Below are positions 24,483-50,265 of a stretch of DNA of 64,000 bases, piece by piece. Location of the stretch: assembly GCF_018320785.1 (NCBI RefSeq), contig NC_054873.1:33198196-33262195 (forward strand), in the 5' to 3' direction. Position numbers and translations under genes: made by a program. The stretch's first letter is position 1, and every line of letters starts with the position of its first letter. Below the pieces are notes generated by a model, which was not told the origin of the DNA, made no database searches, and worked only from the letters and a program-made list of their open reading frames with translations. The stretch is from Cheilinus undulatus. Its lineage: Eukaryota; Chordata; Actinopteri; Labriformes; Labridae.

Positions 24483-24879
24483 TCATATTGCTCTTAAAAA
24501 ACAACACATATTGATCAAGTATGGAACATTTTGAAAGTATTGTTCAAAATGTACATTTCAGTATTTCACTTTGAAATGAATTTGAAGAAACATTTTTTGT
24601 ATGGTTTTGAAAGTCTTTTTTCATATTTCAGATTTTAAGTTTTAAACACTGGATTTGTTGTTGTTATTTGTTGTGCCAAGTAGATTGTAGGAGTCTGTTA
24701 AATGCCATTCACCATCTCACTGCTAACCTATAGAGTTGTTCCCTTATTCTTTTTGTAAATAACGCCAAAGGTTGCATGTTTGGATTCTCATTTCTTTAGA
24801 GATGATACCATAACACTGATCTTAGCTACCTGATGTTGATCCTTTACAGGTTTACAAGGGATGCATGGTATTACTGCCA

Positions 24880-25120
24880 TGATATCAGTATCAGCAGATA
24901 TTAGCTGTGTTCCTATGTGAGAATAAGTTTGTTGAGTCTAATACGGGACTGACAGATGCCAGCTGAAGTCTTTGTCTTTGTTCATCCTCATTCCTTAAAC
25001 TTTAAAGTGTGTTTTAAGGATTAAGGTATAGGTTTTAACTTCATTTTGGCATTGATATCTGTATCAGCTCAAATGAATTTGGAAATATCAGCATATCAAA
25101 TATCATAAAAAATCCAATAT
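24880..25120. repeat. Dispersed 'tatcgg/tatcag' repeat
   Basis: Two adjacent fragments of the family seen at about 6380 and 22790, including ttggaaatatcagcatatca and gatatctgtatcagctcaaa. Confidence 0.4.
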
Positions 25121-25679
25121 CGTAAGGTTGACTTGCAGCTTAGACTATGTGACCTGCAAATATTTCTGTACAGAGTGTTTTTTTTAGTATGCCCTCACAA
25201 ACTGCAACAGCTGGACAAAATTCATTGATTCCACTTTTTGCTGATGAGTTTGGGGGTGTTTGGTGTCCGATGATAACCCTTATGGCTCCTGTAACTGGCA
25301 GCTCTTTGTGTGTGTGTGGAGGTCAGCTGGGCTTTTCATCTCTGCTGCTGCCTCATCTGTCTCACCCTGCCTGACCAGCTGAAAGGATGACCCAGTGGGG
25401 AAAAGGTCACCCGTACTCCGGTGCCTTTAAGAGCAGCTTGTTTTAGCATGCAAACATTAATATGGACACCTGCAACCAGAAAGTCTTTATCTAGATGTTT
25501 ATGAGGGAGAAAATGTTTGAGGGGGATTTTTTTAATTAACAGATTGTCATTGAGAAAAGTTTAGGTTTCATTCATGAATTTTGGAGTATTTTCTATCATC
25601 CTGCAATGGGAATGAAATAGTGCTTTAAATGGATCTAATATAACACTTATGTGTACTTTGTTTGCTTTCATTTCATTAG

Positions 25680-26340
25680 TCAGAGAGCAGAGCAGTGATT
25701 CCTCAGATGCCGGTCAATGGTGATGTTTGGATGCCGTTTAGAGGGATGATGTCATTGGAGAGCAGTGGGAGGGTGTGTAGGGCTATCAAGGCTCCAGGAT
25801 GGGTCTTGGAGTCTCAGTATTCGACCATGATACCTCCCTGGAGAGGGTCTCCTTACCATCATCTCTCCATTAAAAATCTATTATCTCTGGAGCAGGCTTG
25901 TGGCTCTGCCAGTATGGATCCTTTAACCAATTAGGGGCTTTAATGGAGAGCGGGGTGCATGTTGAGGAAGGTGGCCTTTAATATGGCCTCCATTTTGCAT
26001 TGTGTGATATTGGAGTGCTAAGATATTTTTTTGGGCTGGAATTAAAAAAGGGATGTTTGTTGCCAATAATTATAGAGTGGAGATAGCCAGGATAAAGCAG
26101 AAGAACATTAAGCTTTTTTCATTATTGATTTCTTCATACATTTTTCCGTTTCCAGGTCGACCCCTCCCTCCCTGTGGTTTCTATGCCCTTGGTACACAGT
26201 AAGAGTAGCCCTCTCCCAGCCTAGCCCCCTTCTCCCATCAGCCCTCTTGCTGCTCTCTATACTCACACCCTCCGTAAGCTGCCATGTAAGATTATCCTGG
26301 TCCAGGCGGGGCTCTAGGGTTTCAAAACGAACTGTTAATT
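25680..26340. other. Unique-looking hras intron 1 segment
   Basis: Higher G+C than neighbours and no recognised repeat. Contains gcctttaatatggcctccat. Possibly a conserved regulatory segment; cannot be confirmed by eye. Confidence 0.2.
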
Positions 26341-26464
26341 TCCCAGGCTGGAGGTGGTGAGCTAAAAATAAACTTCAACACAGACATACTGCACTGCTTA
26401 TTTATCAAAAAGGGAGCTGTCATACAATGTTGTTTGGAGATGTTTGAAGGATTAAGTATCTATT

Positions 26465-26600
26465 AGGTATCTTCTGATACTATTCTTTGAGGTGAAGTAT
26501 CTTGCTACACATTTACATGTGCTGTAGGGGCTTGAGATTGAACCCCAGACCTTCTGGTTGAAGACGATCAACTCTACCTACTGAGCCACAGTCATCCATA
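26465..26600 (-). mobile_element. SINE with tRNA-like head
   Basis: On the minus strand: tggctcagtaggtagagttg, then a gaaggtctggggttcaatct B-box region, followed by a non-tRNA tail (cacatgtaaatgtgtagcaa). A real tRNA gene is excluded by the poor arms and the attached tail. Confidence 0.55.
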
Positions 26601-26628
26601 GATGAAAATACAGCCTTAGATAGTGCAT

Positions 26629-28344
26629 TAACCTCCGAAGACCCTGCATGTACATATGAGGACATTACGTTTGGGTAGTAATTTTACTAATTTCAGCTAT
26701 TAGGGTTTTTGAGATAATTGTCTATGATGTCCACAGAAGTTTAAATAATTTCCTTGAAATATTGATAGAATAGACAATGATGTTTTGAGGAATTTTTATG
26801 GAAAATTTAGGGAATTTGTACATTTTGGGGAATTTACATGGATATTTTCAAGTACTCTCATGGAAATATGAGAGAAATATGGGGGATGTGTTTGATCATT
26901 TCCTTGGAAGTTTTGGGGAAAATTTGCTTTGAATTTTTGTAAATTATCATGAATATTTTGGAAATTTGGTTCAATGTTTGGGGGAATTAGTTTGGGCATT
27001 TTAAGGGACATTAAGGGAAATCAGTGTAAATTTTAAAGCGGGGTTGTCCTTTGAATTTCTAAGGAATAATTACAGAAATTTCAGATACATCTTTTGAAAG
27101 TTTGGGTAGTTTTCCAAGAGGATCTGGCTGCAGACCTCTGTAGTTGGGCATTCAGCTGCAGACCTCTACATGGGGCATATTCGACTGGGGAAGTGGTGTA
27201 CATTACCCAAGCCAGAACCAGAATGACGTATTGAATTATGTAAATTTTCCACTCGCTATGAGAGCTAAGTGGCTATTTTTCACAAAAGCAGAATTTCATT
27301 GACTTAAAATGGAAAATTAACTGAGTGGGATACATTTAAATTTAACACACCACAAACTAAGGAAAACCCAACAAGGGTTAGACTTAGGCAGCTGAACCCT
27401 AAAAGCTAGGGTTAGGCCAGGGGGAAGGGGGGTAAATTAGAAACAACACACCATAAGCTAAGGAAAACCCAAAGAGGGTTAGGGTTGGGCAACCAAAACC
27501 TAAAGGTTTTCTGGTAGCCCAATCAAAACCTTCCCCACCCAAAGGGGACGGGAAGGGGATAAAATAAAAAATAGTATTAACTAACTTAAAACCCAACAAG
27601 GGTTAGTACATCGTTTCCTGCCCCACGGTCGAGGTCGCCTCATTGCAGAGGTCTGCAGCAGCTGAGCCTAAAACGAGGTCTGCTGCCAGATAACTCTCGA
27701 ATTTTCACCATTTGCGTGGAATTTTGGGGACTGTATTTTTAAATTTGGGGGAATCTGATGATAAATTTTCAAGGGTATTTGCTTTGAAGTTTTCAGCAAT
27801 TTCCATTCTTTTGTCAGTGTTTAGGTTTGATAGCAGTTAAGTTTTGCTGAAACATTTGGGGACAATTTGAAAAAAGTTTGTGGTACTTTTTCCTGGTAAA
27901 TTTAAAAAATATTTTTTAATTTTTCACAACAATTTTTGGCAGTTTCTTTGAAATTTTAGGGAATTTTGGAATGGAAAATATCGAAGGAATTCAGAAGTTT
28001 TAGTGGAAATTTTGTTTATGCCTAGCTTTAAGAAGTCCATGTGGCCCTTCATCAAAATAACAAGAAAAGTGATTCTCTCCCATACCTCTCTTAATAACTG
28101 ATACTGACTAAAGACCCCAACAACTGGCCAATTGGCTGACACATAGCCAAAACATAAGGTCAAAAACAAATCCAGTGCTGTATTTTCTGCAGAAACGGGA
28201 CCTTTGGCACATTTATAGTTTTATGTCAAAATTAATTCCTGTTGAAGACAAGGCTGAGCTTCTAAAGTGATCAGGTCCTACTTAATAAAAAAGTGGAAGA
28301 AACTAAAAATTAATTCTAAACAAAAGCTCTAGTCTCAGAAGGTT
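26629..28344. mobile_element. AT-rich family A element, copy 2, with nested MITE B
   Basis: Left end ttaacctccgaagaccc and right end (inverted) ttaaccttctgagact form terminal repeats. The interior is gggaattttgg-type AT-rich sequence. The MITE at 27116-27707 lies inside. Opposite in orientation to the copy near 2551. Confidence 0.55.
27116..27707. mobile_element. MITE family B, copy 2 (inverted, nested)
   Basis: Starts aggatctggctgcagacctc and ends with the inverse (gaggtctgctgccagataac). The interior repeats ctaaggaaaacccaa...gggttag about three times (27346-27610). Orientation is opposite to copy 1. Confidence 0.75.
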
Positions 28345-28959
28345 AAAACTGACACTGTTTTATCTTTATATGGCATCACAATCTCCACTAACATGACCAT
28401 TTTCCTGAAACTAGTGCTTTTTGTTGAAAAGGTAGCTTAAAGGAATAGTTACGAACTTTTCAATTGGAGTTGTACTTGTCGGTAAGCTTATTAGCACAGA
28501 AGATGTCAGTCAGTTTGGACTCTGTATGATTTAGAGTGTAGACACAAAAGCTAGGATAAACAGCCAGGCAGACAGGATTCTTTGCTCCAGATAACTTGGC
28601 TTATTATTCAGAAAAACAAGTTAAAAAAAAAAAAAATCAACATTGAGGTCAGTGTACCCTAAAAAATTTAACAGCACTATATTTTTCTGCTAACAGGCCA
28701 GACACAAGAAATGTGTAAATAATAGTAGTTGGAAAAGTGCATTGGTCAGTGTTACTTTGAGGCATATTTGAGGAGTTGGCAATGCTGGTACTGGACGGCT
28801 TTTGTCTTATGATCACGGTATGTTGATACTGAAGCAGGAAGCTTTGCACATCCACCTTTGATAAGCTTATCTGTTCACCTCACTCTGATCTTCATCAAAG
28901 TGATTTATACCGTGCATGGTGGATACTCTGACAGTAATGTAAAATTTAAAATTAAGGAC

Positions 28960-29420
28960 ACTTTTGCAGATGAAAAATGTGAGAAACATTGATACATGTT
29001 CTGATTATTTTGATCTCCGGCAGCAGTGCCCTCATCCCTCCTCTCTGCCTGCTCAAAGAGCAGCTCAGTATGCGCCCCTCCTGACAACAAGTGGCTGGGA
29101 GGAAGCGACAGCATCTCTATCAATGATTAATTTTGCCATTCATCTCCGTATGTATGTGTGGATTATTAATCAGTCGCTGTCATGGCCTAGTTCGAGAGGG
29201 GAGATGGCACGGCAGTCTGTTTTTCTTCCCCCGGTCTCCTGGTAGCGGGCATGGGTGCTTTGAATTTGCATCTCATGCTGTAAATTTTAATCATTTGGCA
29301 GGTGCACACTTGAGATGTGGTTATGTAGAAGCAAGGCAGCAACCAACCATGTCAGAATCTGGAGAGCTGTGGGGGTGTAAGAGAGCCAATCTTATTTTTG
29401 TACGTTTTTATTCATGTGTG
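28960..29420. other. Unique-looking hras intron 1 segment with octamer
   Basis: No repeat recognised. Holds a TGATTAAT homeodomain/PBX-like core at 29124-29131 and an exact ATTTGCAT octamer at 29264-29271. Candidate regulatory element only. Confidence 0.3.
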
Positions 29421-29589
29421 TGTCCTACATTTTCCATCTTTAGTATTTATCAGTTCAATTCTGTGGTCTTTGTTGGCATGGATTTTCAAATACAAAGCCT
29501 AAAAAGCTCAAGTTGGAATTGAAATTATTCACACCTGTTGATCCACACTTTTAATTGAAATTTCAATTTAATGAACGATTATTGTTCCA

Positions 29590-29809
29590 TGATTAGTACT
29601 TATTATAGCTTTGCTGTAGTAAGGAGAGAGAGCACAGTCTAAATTGGACAAATACATTGGCATCTGTCAGTCCCAGAAGAGTTGAAGCTGTTCTAGCTGC
29701 ATAGGGTGGACCGACGTCATATTAGACCCTGTGGATTAAGAATGGGATGTCACTTAAGTTCATATGCGAGTCAAGGCAGGTGAGCGAATACTTTTGGCAA
29801 TATAGTGTA
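29590..29809 (+). mobile_element. Tc1-like 3' end fragment
   Basis: The stretch gggtggaccgacgtcatatt to aatacttttggcaatatagt is the usual 3' flank and terminal repeat of a fish Tc1 element. The transposase part is missing. Confidence 0.65.
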
Positions 29810-29829
29810 TTTCACATTCAGGTGATACA

Positions 29830-30205
29830 TAGTGTTTTTGGAAGGGTAGGACCTTTTGAAGAATCTCAGATGTAGATTGGATGAACTTTCTGTCTTATTC
29901 ATTTTAGGCCAGTCAGAGCATCAAAACATGACAATAATGGGCATGTGCTGCCCTGGTGAGTAAACTTCATAGCGTCGGCATTACAGACAGCCATTATGGT
30001 TGTTGACCATCGGTGGAGCCAGTTGGTGAATCAAACTCTTGATAAAGCTATTGAGGAGATAAGCAAAGCATCTTTTCCACCAAGTAAAGTTTTCAGTGCA
30101 GTTCTTAGCTTCTCTTTAGACGAAGACATGTTCAGTTTGGATCAAACTGCAGCTGTAGCTACATTACTGGCAGCTGTGTTTACAGGCTTGCACTACAAGT
30201 AAACC
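29830..30205 (+). mobile_element. Diverged member of repeat family C
   Basis: The segment gattggatgaactttctgtc and gccagtcagagcatcaaaac matches family C (see 40785-41530). A 68-codon frame starts at 29996 where the other copies also have an ATG. Confidence 0.45.
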
Positions 30206-33173
30206 ATGTCTGTAGCTATGGCCTTGTTACCCTCAAATCAAGCAGATTGGTTTATTCATTCTCTGAACGGGAGCAAATGTATCAGTTTGAAGCTTTGCAA
30301 GATGGATCCACTTGATTACAGTAGAATCTGAATGATCCATCAGCTTTGTACAGTTAAAGTTGACAGTTAACAGTTAAATTGTAAAGCTGTTATATCAAAA
30401 TAAAATAATGATCATCAGGAAATTTAAGATGTAGCTAGTAGTCATTTAATAATTTGACATGCTGTATTTGGTTCTTCCTTTTATTGTAAAGCTTGATAAG
30501 TTTCCAAATAGCCATAATGTGATTTTTATTTCTTGAGCTTTCATCCTCTTGCTACCAGAGGTGTCTCAGCGCCTGTCCTTCCCACACTTGTCCCTCTCCT
30601 CTTCCCACAGCTGCTGTTTATTTGGTTTAAGGAGGCTGTGAGGAGTGAGGCTGGCTATGCAGCTCTGACACGGTCTCTGTACAGCAGCCAGGTCGGCCTG
30701 CACTGTGTACCAGGTTGATTTATATACAGTGAGGGAAAAGGAAGCTAAATGTTTTGCCACAAGATTGAGAAGTCAGGATAATTCCCTTCCTGTTGTGCTT
30801 GAAAATTAAAGCTGGGAGGCTGTTTTTACAAGGAGGCCACTGTTGATACTGGTGATGTTCAGGGCTACCTGTTCCATTAAGGCAAGATACGGCTTACCGG
30901 ATCACGGATGTGTTGTAGGAGCATGTGTGTGTAAGTGTGGGACTAAATGAGAGCCTCTAAATGACTGTGTGGTCAGGTAGCAGGTCTGCTTTTCTGTGAA
31001 TCATTAACCAGTCTCAGTCTTTGCTGATCCCAGTCTGCTCCCATATCAGACACTTTTAGACACAAATAACAGTATTTAAGAGGTGAAGGCTGATTCTGTT
31101 GATGAAATCTCACACCCACAGACAAAAACGGGAGCAGCTACCTTTGACTCCCTGACAGTGAAATGACTTTTTAAGTTTAGCTTTCCTTTCTATTTTGCAT
31201 GGTGTCCAGTTTAGACACTGGTGGCCTGTCCTCTGCTACTTCTCTCTTTTTCTACAAGACAAGTTTCAGATTCACTCCAGCTGTATGTGTGCTCCTCTGG
31301 GAGATAAAGCTCTAAAGACAGGGTGTGTATTCTTCTCCAGCTGGCTGAAGTGTCACTATTTAATTTAGGAGTTTGTGTTACAACCTTATGTATTGAATTT
31401 GATATTATTGATGACCTCAAGGAGGTAAAGCAGCATATGTGACACTGCCAGTGATGTGTTGAGGATGTTAAAACCTTATTTGACTATTTTACAGAGCTCA
31501 GCTACAGAGGAATGAGACAGACTTATGAGGAAGAGAAAATGAAAGCAGTTTTGGGTGTTAAGGTGGTGCAGATGAAGTAAGCTGTGTCTAACAGTGCGTG
31601 AAGCGATTACTGTACGTTTGTGTTGAAAGTGTCTTTTTTTGTCACATCTGTCAGAGAGTGAAACAAACCTGGACGTTAAGAAATCCAGCACCAGTGATTT
31701 TCCTCTGAGCTCTGACAACAGAGCTGACATCACTGATGACATAACTGCACCGCTCATTGTTGTCTGTATGGCGCTGAGCTGAAGTCGTAACCATGGGAGG
31801 CTCCTGTGGTTGCCTTAAGCCTCGGGCACACTGTATTTGTGGTTAGCCATAGGCTTGGTCATACTGGCTTGCTGTAGCTTATAATTGAATTAATCCTCTA
31901 AAACCTCTGTGATATCAGCAGCATGTCTTACTCTCTGACTTATCATGTGCAGTCATGTCTGTGTGATGGATAAGGTCATCTTCAGGTCATAAATCTGGTA
32001 ATTCAGTGAATCTGCAGTTAAAGCTGAGTCACACTTTTTAAGTGTCTGTAATGGAAACGCCCATATGACTACTTTCTCTTCTCAATGACTCAACACAGCT
32101 GGAATTTCACTGACCCGCAGAGTTGAGGGTGGTGGTGGGGATTTCAGGACATCTACTCTGTGTATTACTTTGTCTCGTCTTTGCATTCATTCACTCACAT
32201 GTTTTGTTCCAGCTGACCCAATACTTCTAAATGGAAACAAATATCAAAGAAACCAAGGCATAAAAGATGAAAAGCCTTCTTAAAGTAGAGCTTGTTAAAC
32301 AAAAGCATTGACTTAAACACGTTTAGGCATCTGACCCTCTCTAGAAAGTTGACTTCTAAATGGCATAGTTTAACATGCACATTTGATGAATATCCAGATA
32401 TTTTAATGGGGATGCATCACTACCACTTTTTTCAGACCAAGTGCAAATACCAGTATGAATTCTGAATAATAACATAACAATTCTTAAAGAGTAACTATAA
32501 CCCCAACACTTAAAGGAACATTCATGTGTGTCTTTTAATGAGCAGCAGGTGACCTGAAGGTGCGGCTCTCAGTCATAGTCTGTATAAAACTGATCCCCTT
32601 CGATATTCATGGCACACCTGTCCCCACATACTTGTGTATTTCTGCCTGCTGTTGTGAGAAGATCAAGAGGGGGTTGGTGCAGAAATTTGCTCAACTATCG
32701 CTCATTTTAACCACGTTTTCCATCCGTTTGTCCCGCAGGCTACTGATCCGTGCAAACATCTACTGCGTGATATCCAGGGGACTTTTCTGCATTATAAGTG
32801 TGAGTCTTGTTGCGAGAATTTAATAAATTGTGTGCAATCTTGCACCGAAATTCAGCCCTTCCTTGTTTAAATATCTTGGATATTGGTTCAAATACAACTT
32901 TTGCAGATAAACCAGTCGCATTGGAGAACTCTCTCATGATACTGAGTCAAAGCATCCCAGTACTTATTTGACTCTAGCCCTGACACAGGGAGGAAGAGCA
33001 TGTAGAGACAGAGATGGCATGCAGTGGTGTAAATAAGTTAAATATCATAAGGCTATTTAGTTTGTTTAATAAAAGGACAAGGTATAAACCTGCTCTAAGG
33101 TATCCTTAAATGACTTCAGTTGTGATCTGGTGTTGTGTAGAAAATAAAATAGGATAAAATATACTTGACCTTC

Positions 33174-33192
33174 AAGGGGGGGGGGGGGGGGC
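33174..33192 (+). repeat. Poly-G run
   Basis: About seventeen consecutive G. May form quadruplex structure; length may be an assembly estimate. Confidence 0.8.
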
Positions 33193-34634
33193 AACACTGC
33201 ATGAGTTTTCATTTGAGAAAGTGGTCTGAGGGTTTAGTTACTCTTTTAAGTTATTTTGAAACTTTATTTTAGTTTCATCAAATTTTACACACCTGTCTTC
33301 TTAAAAGTTTAACTGTGTGTTGTTTGCATTATACTGTATTTTGTCATTCTCATTTGTGTTAAATTGTCACCAAATTGTTGACATGGCTCCAACCTGCCTT
33401 GCCACTCAGATAATTAGAGGCTAATATCAGGCTGTAAAATGATATTGAGTACAGCATATGGAATGTTCATAGGTACAAGCACTTAAGCCCGGTATCTGTA
33501 TCAGAATCAGTGCATCCCCTGCATAAATCTTCATTTTTGCCTCCTTTTTTTCCCCTCTGTCTCAGTATTCTGTACTGCCATCTGCTGTTTTACATAAGCT
33601 TTTGAAAAAATTTGTCTCAACTCAGCCATTGTTTCTGATTGTGATCTAAAATTTAGATTTTTCCGTAAGTAATTTTCCCTAAACAGTTGAGTGTAATATG
33701 ATGGTTATAATGTTGCTTTTTTCTACTTACAATCAAGCTCTCCATGTTGGAGAAGCAGCAGTTTAGTGTTTTGTTTTAAAATACATTCCTGGATCATAAT
33801 TTGTTCTGCTTTTTACCTGTGCAAATGATCTCCTTCAGAAATTGATCTCATTCATGTTCCCTCAGGAGACTGACATGTTTCTTTAATAACATGCTTTGAT
33901 TTATAGTCAGGGCAGCCGTGTTGCATCGACAAGACCCGTTAAGTGGGTTCAGTGGGTCCATAGGGGATGACTGCAGACACACCTGGAGTCATAAAATACA
34001 GTTTCAGGCCTCTTGTGTTGTTGCTATGGACCGATCCCTGTGGAAGAAGCAAGGGAAACCAGCATGAAGCAGTTAACATTAGAATAATAGCTTATTATCA
34101 GAAAGATATGGAGAGATATGGCTGCCCCTTTTAACGTATTTTTTGTCATTGCTCAGTGATCAGTGTGAGTGGCACATGTCTTGCTTGGTTCAAAGGTAGG
34201 CATCAGTAACATGAAACCTGAGTGATAGGGGTCAGCCTGCCAGTGTCATGCCCCTTCCCTTTCTCTCCTGCTGCTCTCCCCTCTCATACACACTCTCTGC
34301 TTTTCACACCGAGCACAAGAGGATTGGAACATCGAGTACCTTCAGCACATTTTTCACATTCCCCTTTGAGGGTCTCAACCTCAGCCCCCACTACAAACAC
34401 ACACAGACTCCAAACCACTAATGTTTCTCACCACTGGCCAGTGATGCTAATAACAGTTGGCTTAGTCTAAACCTCTAGTTGTGGAGCACATCACAGCATT
34501 CAAGAGGCAGAGAGCAGCTTGCCAAACCTTAGCCTGTTTCTGTTGTTGTTCTCTCTGTACCTGGTGATGATGAAGCTGCTGAATGTCAGATTATTGACCC
34601 TGCACCTTTTCTCTTCTGCTTTATTTCTCTTCAG

Positions 34635-48240
<13,606 letters not shown>

Positions 48241-48261
48241 ATTCTCTTCTTTCAACTGGTT

Positions 48262-48720
48262 TAACTTTCACAGCATACACCTTTTAAATTTGAGGTTTGC
48301 TGCCATCTAGAGGCCATGGCACCAAATTCTAAATTTCCTCTCTTGAGATGGTTTTCCAGTTCTTCAGCCTGGATTTGCTGCTCTTTTGTGGAACTTGCTG
48401 CCTTCAGTCTGTAACGTAAAAGTGTGATCTGTTTGGTAGAGATCAGGTGGCTGATCAGTTGTTTTGCCTTCAGAAGTTCTTTGGTTGCTCTCTCAGTATG
48501 TTTTGGGTTATCATTCATGTGCACTGCCCAATCAGTTTTGCATTATTTGGCTGAATATGAGCAGAGGATATCTTTCTACATCCATCACCAGTCACATCAT
48601 CAAAAAAAAAAAAAAAAAAACACTAGTGATCCCGTTCTACTGGCATCCATGCATGTGCATGTTCTAACACTTCCTACATCATGTTTGACAGCTGTAGTAT
48701 GCTTTGGGTCAGGGGTCTTT
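48262..48720 (-). pseudogene. DDE transposase relic
   Basis: The minus frame at 48524 encodes NDNPKHTERATKELLKAKQ, a decayed form of the Tc1-type DNDPKHT motif at the second catalytic Asp. The right part (cactagtgatcccgttctac) fits the same fish element. An A-run lies at 48602-48620. Between hras and the UEV gene. Confidence 0.55.
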
Positions 48721-49467
48721 AAATTGTTGGAGACTGAGCCTCCCCTAGGAGAAAATAATGGATTCCATGGAACCCCCCACCTGTAAAGAATAAGATTTTA
48801 AAAATTAAGACAATGTTTTCAAACAGTTATGTCTAATTTTAACATTTTTAAAAGTATATTTTGGTCTGAATATGTCTTCAAACATCCATCTTTTCCAGGC
48901 AATCAGTTATTGGGTATCAGTAATAAACTTCTTGCCAAGACTACCTGATCAGTATGCTGTAAGCCTTTATATAATTAAAACTATAAGTTTGCATCTATGC
49001 ACGTGACGCAGGATTGCATAACTGCAGATCATCCTTCACCTTCAGCCTTTTGATCATTGTCAGTGCCCAAAACCTGCACTTTAGTGTTTACTTCAGTGAC
49101 CAAAATACTTTTTAATTCCTGTCAACAAACATTCCCCTGGTTTGGTCTCTCAACTTCGTGCTTTGTCTTAATGTGACCCCAGGGTTTACACAGCCTTATG
49201 TTGACATTAGCTCAAACATCTTTGCTCATTGAACGCTGTGGCTGTTGAGCATCATCAGGACCAATGCAGGAAAATCCTAACTTTGATAGTTGACTGTATA
49301 GTATAGTCTCTCTAAAGTAACTATGAATCTATCCATTTTGCTCCAAGCACAGCAGAAGTTAGAAAAGAAAATAATTTATTTTTCTGGTTTATGGTTCTGC
49401 ACCTTCCCTGAAGGCCTGTGGAACCCCCCAGAGGAGGCCCACCTCACACTTTGAAAACCACAGCTTT

Positions 49468-49507
49468 GGATCATTAGACCATTACAGCTGTAATGGCCTA
49501 ATGATCC
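49468..49507. repeat. 40-bp near-perfect palindrome
   Basis: ggatcattagaccattacag followed directly by its inverse with one mismatch. No loop. Not part of a recognised element. Confidence 0.85.
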
Positions 49508-50119
49508 TAATGATCTTCATATGTACATTTTAATCAAAGTAACTAAACAGTACTTTTATATGATACAATCCTATTGCAGGTTTTCCACCTTTGTTGTCTA
49601 CACAGGAGCACATAGAGAGAGAATGATTCCACATCACATCCTAAAACAGCTGTTTGACCCAGCAAAAACTGGACTGTTGAAATCCCAGTGTTAAACATTT
49701 CAGAGTTGATTCCAAAGTGTTATTTAAACCCCATTCTGAACTGGTCTCCAGTTTTGAAGTTACATATTTGACAGTGTTGATCCACCAATGTTAGTTCATT
49801 TGGTGTTGCTAGAGGATTTTTGTTGTATTTGATGTAGGAAACATTTGCACCATGAGTGAAGTTATTCACTGAGTTCCTGTCCGTGACTTAGGACACTTAA
49901 GTGTTAAATTCAACTCAGTTTGTGTTTAATTAACACTGTCAACTTTGCTTTGTATTTGACTTTGTTATAGAGGTGTGACTTTACCAAAAACCTGGTTGGA
50001 GATCTATCCTGTTGTTGTTCTTGCCAATAAGAAAGATCATTTTGACTGAACAATTCCTCAGTAGCTACTCAGAACTTATGTAAACTTCTAATTCAATGTT
50101 TTCTACATGACTTGATTTA

Positions 50120-50265
50120 TAGAGCAGTACTTTTACTTTTACTTAAGTCAATTTTAACCAGTGCAGCTTTACTTTTACTTGAGTACAATAGTCATGTACT
50201 TTTCTACCTCTGCAGCTTTATGATCTACTTTTGGATCCCGACCCACCAGTTGAGAACCACTGCTT
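50120..50265. repeat. Dispersed fish repeat, 'acttgagtacaatagtcat'
   Basis: Shares acttgagtacaatagtcat with bases 21-39 of the window. Ends with gacccaccagttgagaacca, a hAT-type end. A fragment of a dispersed element. Confidence 0.5.

Larger units (their letters stand above)
20861..34634 (+). other. hras intron 1 (no coding sequence seen)
   Basis: A 13.8-kb intron in the 5' UTR. It holds two copies of MITE family B, one nested in a family A element, one SINE, a tRNA-like SINE, a Tc1 3' end, tatcgg-type repeats and a G-run at 33174-33192. Stretches 22870-23950, 25120-26460, 28345-29590 and 30203-33170 show no gene. Confidence 0.6.

Noticed and set aside
26520-26600. tRNA gene on the minus strand
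   Set aside because: Only the A- and B-box regions look tRNA-like; stems are poor and a SINE-type tail follows.
29996-30202. 68-codon frame as an independent small gene
   Set aside because: It lies in a diverged family C repeat; kept only as part of the finding on that family.
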